Positions 8,401-16,531 are shown, counted from the stretch's first letter. The stretch is 64,000 nt of DNA from Hymenobacter armeniacus (GCF_014699055.1 NZ_JACXAC010000008.1:1-64000); one strand, 5' to 3'. The notes: generated from the letters alone by a model not told the origin. Program-made: numbers and translations.

Positions 8401-11400
8401 GTTTGTGACGCTGGCCGACACCGTGGCCCCGGGCCAGCCCGCCACCGTGTTGGTGGGCGGCGGTGCGGCCGGCGGCCACCTCCTGCTCGAAGTAGACCGC
8501 GACGGCCAGCTGCTGCGGCAGGAGTGGCTGACGCTGAACGCCAACGAACAGCGCCGCCTCACGCTGCCCAGCGGCCCGGCCACGGCCAACGGCCCGCTGT
8601 TCATCCACACCACCCAAACGCGCGACAACGTGGTGTACCGCCACGATGCCACGGTGCAAGTGACGGAGAAGCCCCAGCCGCTGCAGCTGTCCATTGCCAC
8701 TTTCCGCAACAAGCTGCAGCCCGGCCAGCAGGAAACGTGGCGCGTGACCATCCGCCAAGCCAACGGCAAGGCGGCCGATGCCGAGCTGCTCGCCACGCTC
8801 TACGACCAAAGCCTGGACATTTTTCGGCCGCACCACTTCACAGGGTTGGCGTTCTGGGATGGGTACTACCAGACCCGTTTCGGCTGGCAGGTTTTTTACC
8901 AGATGCTGAATGCGGTTCCGCTCTTCGCGCCCACCGACACTGGCCGGGATTACCCCATTGAGTACCCCGTGCTGCGGACTCATGCCGACTACTTCAGCGA
9001 AGCGGGCCGCCCGCAGCGTGACAGTGGCTTACACACGGTGGTGGAAGAAGTAGTGGAAAACAAGACGTATACGGCCGCCGCGATGCCGGCGCCGATGGCT
9101 GCTGACAGGGCCATGGCCGGCAATGCCGGCGGGGTGGTAAATTCCCAGCGCATCATGCTTCGCGGCAATGCGAGCATGGCCCCGGCCCCCGCGCCGGCCG
9201 CTCCCGACCTCAGCACCGTGCCCACCCGCTCCGATTTCCGCGAAACGGCCCTGTGGCAGCCGGCCCTGCACACCGACAAAAACGGCGACGTGGTGCTCGA
9301 ATTCCAGATGCCCGAGGCGGTGACGCGCTGGCAGCTGCTGGCCCTGGCCCACGACAAAAACCTGCACAGCGGCCAGCTGGCCCGCCAGCTCGTGACGCAA
9401 AAGGAAATCCAGATTACGCCCAACGCGCCGCGCTTTTTCCGACAGGGCGACACCTTCACCTTCCCCGCCAAGTTCTCGAACCTGACCGACCACGCCACCA
9501 GTGGCACGGCCCAGCTGTTTCTGCTGGATGCCGCCACCGGCCAGGACCTCACCGCCCAGCTGCTGAAAGGCCCGGTGCAGCAGCCGGTGTCGGCCGCTGC
9601 GCACCAGAGCGCCGCGCTGGGCTGGGAAATCAGCCTGCCGGCGGATTTTGCGCCGGCGGCGGTGACGTACCGGGTGGTGGTAACGTCAGCAGTGGATATA
9701 GGCCCCACTCCGCTTAATGTGGGATACCGTGCGGTAGGACAGAAACCAAATGGAAAGGTTAAGTACAAGAAAATAACTGCTGAGGAACGCAAAAAGCACA
9801 TGTCGCTCACTTTCTCAGATGGTGAGGAAAATACGCTCTCGGTTCTGCCGAATAGGATATTAATAACCGAAAGCCTGCCGCTGCCCATGGTGGGGCCAGG
9901 CACGCGCACCTTCGAGTTGCAAAAGCTCACTAGCACCAGCAGCCCCACGCGCCGCAACTACAGCCTGACGCTGGAAATGACGGCCAACCCGGCCTGGTAT
10001 GCGGTGCAAAGCCTGCCCTACCTCATGGAGTACCCCTACGAATGCTCCGAGCAGGTATTCAGCCGCCTCTACGCCAACCTGCTGGCCGCCCAGATTCTCA
10101 AATCCAACCCGCGCTTCAAAACCGTGCTGGCCGAGTGGACGCGCCAGGCCCAAAGCGGCACGGCCGCCCAGCGCAACGCCCTCGCCAGCAAGCTGGCCCA
10201 GAACCAGGAGCTCAAAAATTTGCTGCTGCAGGAAACGCCCTGGGTGCGCGATGCCCAAAGCGAAACTGAGCGCCTGGCCCGCCTGACCGAACTGTTCGAT
10301 GAAACCCGCCTGAAAGCCGAAACCAGCCGCGCCCTGCTCAAGCTCCAAAAAATGCAGCTGCCCGACGGCGCGTTTCCGTGGTTTGAGCAGATGCCCGCCG
10401 ACCGCTACATCACCCAGCTCATCGTGGCCGGCTTCGGCAAGCTGCAGAAGCTGGGGGCTTTCGATGCCCGCACCGAACCTACCGCCCAGGCGCTATTGCA
10501 AAGCGCCCTGCGCTACCTCGACGCCGCCACCGCCCGCGACTACGCCGAGCTGCGCCGCCAGAAAGGCGTGAAACTGGCCGAAAACCACCTGGGCGACCTG
10601 CAGATTCAGGCGCTTTACGCCCGCAGCTTCTGGCGCCAGTTGCCCATTGCCACCGGCGCCAAGGACGCCTACAGCTACTACCACGAGCAGGCGGCCAAGC
10701 ACTGGCCCGCCCAAACGCGCTACCTGCAAGCCTTGATTGCGCTGAGCCTGACGCGCGAAAAGACCGGGGGCCCGGCCCCTCGGGAAATCATGCGGGCGCT
10801 GGCCGAAAACGCCCTGCACTCGCCCGAGCTGGGTATGTATTGGAAGGAAGTGCGCGGCGGCTACTACTGGCGCGAAGCCCCCACCGAAACCCAAGCCACG
10901 CTCATCGAGGCCTTCGACGAAATCAACCACGACCAACAATCCGTGGACGAGCTGAAGCTGTGGCTGCTCAAGCAAAAGCAAACCCACAGCTGGGAAAGCA
11001 CCCGCGCCACCGCCGACGCCTGCTACGCCCTGCTGCTGCGCGGCTCCGACTGGCTGGCGCCCGCCCAGCCGCTGCAAGTGACGGTGGGCGGCCAGGCACT
11101 CAAGCCCGAAGCGGCCCAGGCCGGCACCGGCTACTTCAAAACCAGCTGGCTGGCGGCCGCGGTGCTGCCCGCGCAGGGCAAAGTCACGGTGGCCAAGCCC
11201 GACGCCGGCGTGGCCTGGGGCGCCCTCTACTGGCAGTACTTCGAAGACCTCGACAAGGTGACGCCCGCCGCCACGCCGCTCAGCCTGGAGCGCCAGCTCT
11301 ACCGCGAAGTGTCGTCGGCGGGCGGGCCGCAGCTGGAAAAGCTCACGGCCGCCGCGCCCCTGGCCGTGGGCGACGTGCTGGTGGTGCGCCTGGTGATGCG

Positions 11401-11719
11401 CACCGACCGCGAGCTGGAATACGTGCACCTGAAAGACCAGCGCGCCGCCGGTCTGGAGCCTATTGGCCAGCTCAGCGGCTACCGCTACCAGAACGGACTG
11501 GGCTATTATGAGTCGCCGCGCGACGCGGCCACCAACTTCTTTCTGGGCGCCGTGCCGCGCGGCACACACGTGTTCGAGTACCGGCTGCGGGTGAGCCAGG
11601 CGGGCGACTTTTCGGGCGGGCTCAGCCAGGTGCAGTGCCTCTACGCGCCGGAGTTTTCGGCGCATTCGGCCGGCATGCGGGTTCGAATAGCTCCTCAGTC
11701 CGTTAATCGGGCGAAATAG
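5489..11719 (+). CDS. Alpha-2-macroglobulin family protein with thioester motif
   Basis: A 2076-residue exported protein. I start it at the ATG at 5489, giving the signal peptide MRLSLLFLLLFAAILSA. Residues about 20-590 are helical repeats and an N-terminal MG region. The MG2 signature TDRAIYRPGQTVYFKG is at about residue 614. The A2M-domain signature (MPEAVTRWQLLALAHD) is in the centre. A Cys-Ser-Glu-Gln thioester motif has Cys1519 and Gln1522 inside PYECSEQVFSRLYAN. A terpenoid-cyclase-like helical domain and a C-terminal MG domain follow. Bacterial A2Ms trap attacking proteases in the periplasm or at the envelope. There is no lipobox, and no penicillin-binding pbpC neighbour, which often accompanies the enterobacterial type. 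Residues about 1405-1441 are lysine-rich and lower in G+C than the rest. Confidence 0.93.
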   Translation: MRLSLLFLLLFAAILSADSAAPTPPGPYAARWKKIDGLLAKGQTATAAPLVQALYAQAKKEGNSPQYVRALLYKVRLLQAKEEDDVEKSIALLEAEAWTATFPARPILHSLLAELYTQYLNQNRYRLYQRTAGAAPSTGPSADAGTGLATWDMGRLGAAIVRHYYQSVEDEPQRQLKTTLAQLGDLAAGGDAEGRALRPTLYDLLAQRAIEGLKNQELYITRPEQQFQPTEPGLFGTAAEFAALRLLAPDGDSLNGTLHALHLLQRLTASRQQLAPQNPAALADVDLSRLDYLHGLTQNTGLSAQYVPALVRMADTYKALPISTEFMARRAEAAREAGDNVAAVRLAREAEARFPKSRGAARARALRADLERPELTFSAAGIVVPNQPWRLDVTARNVTQLYAWAYRISLKQWQQSYEYDPLQRSFGQRYARALKEAPVATWAMSVAAPPDYKEQKLAVAGAAVPAGYYLVVVSNQATRPTEERPGAVTSYALLGASELSAVNQRDATTGALRLLLMHRQTGAPLAGLPVQATTRVYEAAPPKDFTITSEVLQTDANGIVTLPLPATAKGRTERMLWTRAWRGPDTLQLNGGGSYYRPGTLSGPVAQRHVFLFTDRAIYRPGQTVYFKGILTESLGAKARLLAKQPLVVGLMDVNGQPVQTLPFTTSDYGSFNGSLVLPTGLLNGQMMLRTEYGSTSFAVEDYKRPTFLVTLDSVPGRPQLGQPLTLGGRARAYAGQATDGAAVSYRVTRRELFPLFDLVYGSRGGYLPGGSRGAQEIAHGRTLTDGEGRFSITFTPPLVPPAQGRRGWEPGYLFEITADVTDAAGETRTGTRAFPIGRNPIRLQLTGPNMADKQRLPVVTLLATNATGEPVPATGTLRLRALRYRPNPPGVPGPAPETAENETKSAVLKTAPFDTNAGAQLALGALVAEVPTGRYRLEAVAAGADSARTQFDFTLYDSQVATVPFATPDWFVTLADTVAPGQPATVLVGGGAAGGHLLLEVDRDGQLLRQEWLTLNANEQRRLTLPSGPATANGPLFIHTTQTRDNVVYRHDATVQVTEKPQPLQLSIATFRNKLQPGQQETWRVTIRQANGKAADAELLATLYDQSLDIFRPHHFTGLAFWDGYYQTRFGWQVFYQMLNAVPLFAPTDTGRDYPIEYPVLRTHADYFSEAGRPQRDSGLHTVVEEVVENKTYTAAAMPAPMAADRAMAGNAGGVVNSQRIMLRGNASMAPAPAPAAPDLSTVPTRSDFRETALWQPALHTDKNGDVVLEFQMPEAVTRWQLLALAHDKNLHSGQLARQLVTQKEIQITPNAPRFFRQGDTFTFPAKFSNLTDHATSGTAQLFLLDAATGQDLTAQLLKGPVQQPVSAAAHQSAALGWEISLPADFAPAAVTYRVVVTSAVDIGPTPLNVGYRAVGQKPNGKVKYKKITAEERKKHMSLTFSDGEENTLSVLPNRILITESLPLPMVGPGTRTFELQKLTSTSSPTRRNYSLTLEMTANPAWYAVQSLPYLMEYPYECSEQVFSRLYANLLAAQILKSNPRFKTVLAEWTRQAQSGTAAQRNALASKLAQNQELKNLLLQETPWVRDAQSETERLARLTELFDETRLKAETSRALLKLQKMQLPDGAFPWFEQMPADRYITQLIVAGFGKLQKLGAFDARTEPTAQALLQSALRYLDAATARDYAELRRQKGVKLAENHLGDLQIQALYARSFWRQLPIATGAKDAYSYYHEQAAKHWPAQTRYLQALIALSLTREKTGGPAPREIMRALAENALHSPELGMYWKEVRGGYYWREAPTETQATLIEAFDEINHDQQSVDELKLWLLKQKQTHSWESTRATADACYALLLRGSDWLAPAQPLQVTVGGQALKPEAAQAGTGYFKTSWLAAAVLPAQGKVTVAKPDAGVAWGALYWQYFEDLDKVTPAATPLSLERQLYREVSSAGGPQLEKLTAAAPLAVGDVLVVRLVMRTDRELEYVHLKDQRAAGLEPIGQLSGYRYQNGLGYYESPRDAATNFFLGAVPRGTHVFEYRLRVSQAGDFSGGLSQVQCLYAPEFSAHSAGMRVRIAPQSVNRAK

Positions 11720-11769
11720 GCCGTTGGAACGCAGAAAGGGGCTTCACCGCGTTTAAAACCACTATGGCC

Positions 11770-11800
11770 TTGCATTTAACCGGGGTGCGGTGTAGCTTTG
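11770..11800 (+). promoter_or_regulatory. Bacteroidota-type promoter
   Basis: TTG at 11770-11772, 20 bases, then TAGCTTTG at 11793-11800, an exact TAnnTTTG -7 box at the expected spacing. It sits 28 bases before the ATG at 11829. This is the clearest promoter in the window. Confidence 0.7.
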
Positions 11801-11828
11801 TCTTCCGTTGAAATTACGTTATTCGTTT

Positions 11829-12530
11829 ATGAAACACCTATTTGTCTTCCTTTCGCTGCTGCTCACGTGGGGCAGCGCCCAAGCCCAAAATGGCGTTCAA
11901 ACCCCCGTCACGAAGCTTCCCGGTGAGGAAAACCTGAGCCTGCGCGAGCGCGCCGAGCGAGACTTCCTGATGCCGGTGCGCCGGAAGAAAATAGTGGCCG
12001 AAGCGCCCAAGGCTGCCGCCGACGAAAGCACCGCCTCGCCCGAAACCGACGCCACCGCCCATAACGAGGAAGCCGGCGAAGAAGCCACCCTCACGGCCCG
12101 CACCGCCCGCAGCTACGAGGCCCGCCACGCCGAGGCCCTGGCCGCCCGCCGCGCCGCCGCCCGCCGCGAAGAAGCCCGCGAAGAAGCCCGGGCCGAGGCC
12201 CGCGCCGAAGCCCGCCGCGCCGCCCGCCACTCCTCGCGCAGCCACAGCAGCAAGTCGAAGTCGCACAAGTCGTCGCATAAGTCGTCGCACAGCAGCAAGT
12301 CGAGCAAGTCAAGCAAGTCGAAATCCCACAAGTCGTCGTCGAGCAGCAAGAGCAAGTCGAGCAAATCCAAGCACAAGGCCAAGTCGGAGTCGCACGCCAA
12401 GTCCAGCAAGTCGAAATCGAAGAGCAGCAAGAGCAAGGCTTCTTCCAAAAAGAGCACCTCGCACAAGTCTTCCGCTAAAAAGAGTTCGCCTTCCAAGTCG
12501 AAAAGCAAATCGAAGAAGCACCGTCGCTAG
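11829..12530 (+). CDS. Secreted Ser/Lys-rich low-complexity protein
   Basis: A 233-residue protein. The ATG at 11829 gives a signal peptide (MKHLFVFLSLLLTWGSAQAQ); an upstream in-frame TTG is not needed. Residues about 20-70 are mixed. About 70-135 form a charged Ala/Arg/Glu helix (blocks of REEAREEARAEARAEARR) that could be a single long alpha helix. The last 100 residues are almost only Ser, Lys and His in KSSKSKS-type repeats, giving a very basic tail. I do not recognise a function; such tails can bind polyanions such as DNA, lipopolysaccharide or polyphosphate. It follows A2M with its own strong promoter and a terminator, so it appears to be monocistronic. Confidence 0.75.
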   Translation: MKHLFVFLSLLLTWGSAQAQNGVQTPVTKLPGEENLSLRERAERDFLMPVRRKKIVAEAPKAAADESTASPETDATAHNEEAGEEATLTARTARSYEARHAEALAARRAAARREEAREEARAEARAEARRAARHSSRSHSSKSKSHKSSHKSSHSSKSSKSSKSKSHKSSSSSKSKSSKSKHKAKSESHAKSSKSKSKSSKSKASSKKSTSHKSSAKKSSPSKSKSKSKKHRR

Positions 12531-12548
12531 TAGCCGCCATATTGAATA

Positions 12549-12590
12549 AACAGTAACGCCCGACACCGATGTGCCGGGCGTTGCTGTTTT
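12549..12590 (+). terminator. Terminator of the Ser/Lys-rich protein gene
   Basis: A 14-bp stem (12549-12562 with 12575-12588), one G-T pair, ending in TTTT. Confidence 0.75.
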
Positions 12591-12599
12591 CGGGCAGGG

Positions 12600-12705
12600 G
12601 TAGAGACGCGTATTCGCGTCTCAACGTTGAACGATAACGCTTGAACGATACCCAAACGGCGCAGTCCCGGCCGTTCAACGACGAGACGCGAATACGCGTC
12701 TCTAC
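12600..12705. repeat. Dispersed palindromic element, second type
   Basis: Inverted arms 12600-12633 and 12672-12705. The outer 23 bases match perfectly (GTAGAGACGCGTATTCGCGT then CTC) and the inner part has two mismatches. Each arm contains a smaller near-palindrome, ACGCGTATTCGCGT. It is unrelated in sequence to R1-R4, and no second copy was seen here. Confidence 0.85.
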
Positions 12706-12721
12706 ACCAACGACGCACACG

Positions 12722-12759
12722 AAAAAGCCCGGCCATCCGTGAGGACAGCCGGGCTTTTT
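12722..12759 (-). terminator. Terminator of the GH43 gene
   Basis: A 12-bp stem (12722-12733 with 12748-12759) flanked by A5 and T5, just beyond the 3' end of the minus-strand GH43 gene. Confidence 0.8.
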
Positions 12760-12774
12760 GCATGGCATGGTTGC

Positions 12775-14328
12775 CTACCGCTTGTTGCGGATAATCAAAT
12801 TGTTGAACGCCGCCGTGTTGCCTTCGGCGCCCTGGGCCACCAGGGCCACGCGCACGCCGCGGTCCCAGGGCGGAAGGTAGGTGCCATTGAGCGAGAAGCT
12901 CTCGGTGGGCAGGGGCTGCCAAGTGGCGCCGTCGGTGCTGAAGGCGAAGCGGTAGCGCTGGCCGCCCCACACTTCGAGGCGCAGGCTGAGCGTGTCACAG
13001 GGCGCGTCGAGGAAGACCTGAGCGAGGCACTGCTGCAGACCGCTCTTCACGTGCCAGATTTGCACCTGGCCGTTGCCGGCCATGAGGGCGAGGGCGTTGT
13101 AGGGGTCGCCCACGGCGGCGATGCCGGCGTAGGTGTCGGCGGGCAGGGCGGCGAAATCGAGGGTGGTGGCGGCTTTGTAGGTGGCCACGTGGGTGCGGCG
13201 GGCCACCAGGTTGCCCAGGCGCGAGGCGCCGGCGGCGAGATGCAGCTGGCCGCCGCGCAGTTCGGTGGCGGGCTTGGGGGCGCTGATGGGCCACTGCCAC
13301 TCCAAGCCCAGCTGGTCGCCTTCAAACTCGTCGGCCACGTTCAGGCGGGCCACGTCGGTGAGGGGGGCGGCCTGGGGGCTGCGGTTCACAAACTCGGGCC
13401 ACTCCTGCTCGTTCCAGGTGAACTCAGAAAGCAAGCCCTGGCGGCCCACGAACTCGTGGCTGTCGGCCAGGTAGGCGTGGTGCAGCAGGAACCAGCGGCC
13501 GTCCATTTCGGTCACGGTGCCGTGGCCGGGGCACTTCCACACGTCGTTGCGGTCGAGGATGGGGTTTTGCTCGTGCTTCTCCCAAGGCCCCAGCAGGGAG
13601 CGCGACCGGGCCACGCCGGTGGCGTAGTTGCAGCCCTTGCCGCAGCAGCTGTTGCCGGCAAAAAAGTGGTAGAACCAGCCGTTGTGGCGCACCAGGGCCG
13701 AGCCTTCCACGAGGGGGCCTTCCCACTTAGCGTCGTTGGCAAACAGCTCGGTGGCTTCGCCGATGAGGGCGGTGCGGTCGTCGTTCAGGCGCTGGGCCCA
13801 GATGGGGGTGTCCTGGTGGCAGGAGTTGCCGTCCTCTTTCCAGACGAGGTAAAGGTCGCCGTGTTCGTCGGGCATCGCGAAGCCGTCGATGGAGCCGGCG
13901 GCCTGGCCCACCAGGGGGCCGTGGTCGCGGTAGGGGCCTTCGGGGCGGTCGGCGCTGGCCACGGCCACGCACAGCATGCCGCCCTGCTTGCTGCGGGCGG
14001 TGTAGTACATATAGGTGCGGCCGTTTTCGTGGTGAAACTCGGGCGCCCAGAAGTTGGAGCTGGCCCAGTCGGGCTGCCGGTCGGGGAAGACGTGGCCCAC
14101 CAGCTCCCAATCGAGGAGGTTTTTGGAAGAGAAGATGGGGAAGATGGCGCCCCACTCGGCGGTGGTGGCGCTGGCCCAGTAGGTGTCGCCGATTTTGGTG
14201 ACGGTGGGGTCGGGAAAATCGCCGGGCAACACGACGTGGTCGTAGCTGGTGCGGGCCGGAAACGTTTGGGGGGCAGAGCCGAGCGAAACGGGGGCCAGCG
14301 GGGCGGTGAGTTCTAGTTCGATGGACAC
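12775..14328 (-). CDS. Glycoside hydrolase family 43 protein
   Basis: About 517 residues from a GTG at 14326-14328 (starting VSIELELTAP). An ATG at 14388 is possible, but the added 20 residues look non-native and a TACCTTTC box lies only 5 bases before it. The N-terminal five-bladed propeller shows GH43 residues: the base Asp in PGDFPDPTV, the Asp in SIDGFAMPDEHGDLYLVWKE, and the acid Glu in WEGPLVEGSALVRHNGWFYH. The last 180 residues form a beta-sandwich like the DUF1349 / xylosidase C-terminal domain. Likely substrates are arabinose- or xylose-containing glycans. No signal peptide is visible, so it may act on imported oligosaccharides. It stands alone, without a SusCD partner. Confidence 0.88.
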   Translation of the reverse strand: MSIELELTAPLAPVSLGSAPQTFPARTSYDHVVLPGDFPDPTVTKIGDTYWASATTAEWGAIFPIFSSKNLLDWELVGHVFPDRQPDWASSNFWAPEFHHENGRTYMYYTARSKQGGMLCVAVASADRPEGPYRDHGPLVGQAAGSIDGFAMPDEHGDLYLVWKEDGNSCHQDTPIWAQRLNDDRTALIGEATELFANDAKWEGPLVEGSALVRHNGWFYHFFAGNSCCGKGCNYATGVARSRSLLGPWEKHEQNPILDRNDVWKCPGHGTVTEMDGRWFLLHHAYLADSHEFVGRQGLLSEFTWNEQEWPEFVNRSPQAAPLTDVARLNVADEFEGDQLGLEWQWPISAPKPATELRGGQLHLAAGASRLGNLVARRTHVATYKAATTLDFAALPADTYAGIAAVGDPYNALALMAGNGQVQIWHVKSGLQQCLAQVFLDAPCDTLSLRLEVWGGQRYRFAFSTDGATWQPLPTESFSLNGTYLPPWDRGVRVALVAQGAEGNTAAFNNLIIRNKR

Positions 14329-14388
14329 GGTGGGAGGGTGCAAAGAGGATAGAAAAGAATGCCGACCAAGGCGGAAACGGCTTTCCAT

Positions 14389-14912
14389 GTTAGAAAGGTA
14401 GCGGTTTGATTCGAATTCCAGGCGTGAAATGGAGTTTTTAAGGACGAATTATGCGAAAGAACCGGCGAACAACACGCTGCGCTGGGCGAATAGCAGGCGG
14501 GTAAATACGTAGGTGGCTCGCTGATAAAGGGCCTTGAGTAACTAAAAAAGGCTATATGCGGGTTGGCGCTGGTCTGGGAAGTACGTATGCAGATTTTGGG
14601 CCAAGCTACTTGGAAGGCAGGTATCAAATCCGGTAAGAATTACACTTTGCGAAGAAAGTATAGCTGGAAGCATCGACGACCCTCGGGCCAAAAGCCCTGA
14701 GAGGGGCGGCCGGTATTGGGCAGCCGTGGGCACGAAACCGATGGCTGGGCCACTTACTCAACGCTGCCAGTTTCGACGGCTAGGGCCCTGGCCTGCAGGG
14801 CGGGAGGCGGCTTGGGCGGCCGGGGTGGCTTATTTGGAGGGCGGCTTTATTTTAGCGTGGCTCTAGCTGAGAAAGCACACACGGCGAATGGCCATTTCGC
14901 GCAAGTCCATCA
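14389..14912. other. Intergenic region without a recognised gene
   Basis: About 520 bases between the divergent GH43 and YdeI-like genes, with lower G+C than the flanks in its first half. Short open frames (for example 14716-14916) lack coding character. I see no tRNA, terminator or repeat. Confidence 0.5.
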
Positions 14913-15500
14913 ATGAATACCATGAACCCCGCAGTTGATTTTTACTTCAGCAACAACCACAAGTGGCTCGAAGAACTCGCGCATTTGCGCGCGGTTGTGC
15001 TGGCCACCGGGCTCACCGAAGAGTTGAAGTGGGGCGTGCCCTGCTACACGCTGCAGGGGCGAAACGTCTGCATCATTCACGCATTTAAGGAGTATTGCGC
15101 GGTGCTGTTTCTCAAGGGGGCCTTGTTGAAAGACCCCCAGGGCTTGCTGATTCAGCAAACGGAGAACACGCAGGCACAGCGCCAGCTGCGGTTTGCCAGC
15201 CCGCGGGAGGTGAAGGAACGGGAGGCCGTGGTGGCGGCTTACGTTCGGAAGGCCATTGATATAGAAAAGACGGGACAAAAAGTGGCTTTCAAGCCGAGTG
15301 AGGACTACGGCGTGCCGGCAGAATTTCAGCAGAAGCTGGACGAAATGCCGGCCCTGCAAACCGCATTCTCAGCTCTGACGCCCGGGCGGCAACGGGCCTA
15401 CTTGCTACATTTTGCGGCGGCCAAGCAGGCCCAAACGCGGGCGGCGCGGGTGGAGAAATGCACGCCGGGCATTCTGGCCGGGAAGGGCTTGAACGAGTAG
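14913..15500 (+). CDS. YdeI/OmpD-associated family protein with DUF1801-like N-terminus
   Basis: A 195-residue cytoplasmic protein. Residues about 10-95 match the DUF1801 pattern (LRAVVLATGLTEELKWGVPC, then YTLQGRNVCIIHAFKEYCAVLFLKG). The C-terminal third has the YdeI-type ending (FSALTPGRQRAYLLHF, AKQAQTRAARVEKC, PGILAGKGLNE). The family is widespread in soil bacteria; B. subtilis YdeI has been linked to antimicrobial-peptide resistance, but the biochemical role is unknown. It is a single gene, divergent from GH43 and convergent with the DinB-like gene that follows. Confidence 0.88.
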   Translation: MNTMNPAVDFYFSNNHKWLEELAHLRAVVLATGLTEELKWGVPCYTLQGRNVCIIHAFKEYCAVLFLKGALLKDPQGLLIQQTENTQAQRQLRFASPREVKEREAVVAAYVRKAIDIEKTGQKVAFKPSEDYGVPAEFQQKLDEMPALQTAFSALTPGRQRAYLLHFAAAKQAQTRAARVEKCTPGILAGKGLNE

Positions 15501-15528
15501 CGGCCCCGCGCACGCGGGCGGGCCGGAC

Positions 15529-15975
15529 TTAGGCACCTACCAACCGGCGGTGGTAGTTGATTTGGCCCAGGTGGTAAGCCAGGTGAGTGGCGAGGTGAAC
15601 CAGGAAATACCCTGTGGTCATCTCGCTTTCGAATACCACGACGGGGTACTGCTGGTGCAGCTGCTCCTCGCTCAGCCGGGCGAGGGTGGCCGCTACCACG
15701 GCCCGTGTCGCATCGATGCGGGCCACCAGCTCAGTGCGCGGAACGCCTTGCTGCGAGAACTCCAGCTCCCGGTTTCGAATGTAGCCGGTGCGGCCCAGCT
15801 CGGCGCCGATGTAGGTGTTGAGGTTGCCCACCAGGTGCAGGCACAGGTTGCCGGCCGAGTTGCTGATGCCGGGGGCGGTGCGCCACAGAGCTTCTTCGGT
15901 TTGATAGGCTCCGATTTCCTGGTGTAGCTTGTCCAGGTCGCGGGCGAAGAGGGTGCGGAGGGTGGCGAGGAGCAT
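15529..15975 (-). CDS. DinB family protein (DUF1572-like)
   Basis: A 148-residue helical-bundle protein. I start it at the ATG at 15973-15975 (MLLATLRTLFARDLDK), since the nine upstream codons look like leader sequence. Putative metal-binding His residues are in NLCLHLVGNLN and in the C-terminal run HLATHLAYHLGQINYHRR, the usual DUF1572 arrangement. Function is unknown; the family includes thiol-dependent S-transferases. It converges with the YdeI-like gene, with only 28 bases between the stops and no clear hairpin. Confidence 0.85.
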   Translation of the reverse strand: MLLATLRTLFARDLDKLHQEIGAYQTEEALWRTAPGISNSAGNLCLHLVGNLNTYIGAELGRTGYIRNRELEFSQQGVPRTELVARIDATRAVVAATLARLSEEQLHQQYPVVVFESEMTTGYFLVHLATHLAYHLGQINYHRRLVGA

Positions 15976-16133
15976 GATGAGCAGAAGGGTTTCGGGGGGC
16001 AAAAGCTACCGGCCGGCCTTCGCCGGCGATGCGGGCCCGGCTGGTGCGCAAGGCCTTGTGGGCGGGCCGTCCGGCCTGCGTGGCGCCGGTGCGGGCCGGC
16101 GGCGCGGCGGCGGCAAAGCTAGCAGGTGGCGGC

Positions 16134-16445
16134 GGGGCCCGTTCCGACGTAGCGCCCGAGCTGGCCAAGCAGGGCCTCACGCCCAAGGCCCTGGAGCCGC
16201 TGACCGACGCCCTCGACACCTCCCGCACCGTCCAGCCGGCCGTGCGCAAAACCATCAGCGAGCGCACCCTCTTGGGCGCGGCCCTGGCAGACCTGCTCGC
16301 CGACCTGATGGACGAGCTCCGCACCCTCGACGAGGACATGAAAGCATTTAAGCTGCTCGACCGCCCGCTCTACGACGGCTACACGCAGGCCCGCAAGATT
16401 ATCAACTCCGGCGGCAGCGGCAAGGAGAAACCGAGCGAGGCGTAA
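16134..16445 (+). pseudogene. 5'-truncated remnant of a Hymenobacter-type conserved protein
   Basis: An open frame runs from an ATG at 16029, but only the last 100 or so residues look like protein (LAKQGLTPKALEPLTDALDT through KAFKLLDRPLYDGYTQARKI, then INSGGS). From memory this resembles the C-terminal half of a helical family of about 210 residues that is common and multi-copy in Hymenobacter. The part before it is Ala/Gly/Arg-rich, matches nothing I know, and overlaps the leader of the divergent DinB gene. I read it as a decayed fragment. A short real gene cannot be excluded, since the frame is intact to a stop followed by a terminator. Confidence 0.5.
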
Positions 16446-16466
16446 GTTTCGGCAGGAGTGGAAATG

Positions 16467-16506
16467 AAGCCGCCCGCTTCCGGTTGGGGAGCGGGCGGCT
16501 TTTTTA
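16467..16506 (+). terminator. Terminator
   Basis: A 12-bp stem (AAGCCGCCCGCT at 16467-16478 with its complement at 16490-16501) followed by a run of T. Confidence 0.8.
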
Positions 16507-16531
16507 TTGATACTGCAAATCAGCAAGGGTA

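Noticed and set aside
12240..12520. Regular short DNA repeats that might suggest a CRISPR array
   Set aside because: The repeats are AAG/TCG codons of a Ser/Lys-rich protein, without constant repeat length or unique spacers.
14716..14916. 66-codon plus-strand frame before the YdeI-like gene
   Set aside because: Gly-rich, no recognisable motif, and it ends at the start of a real gene.
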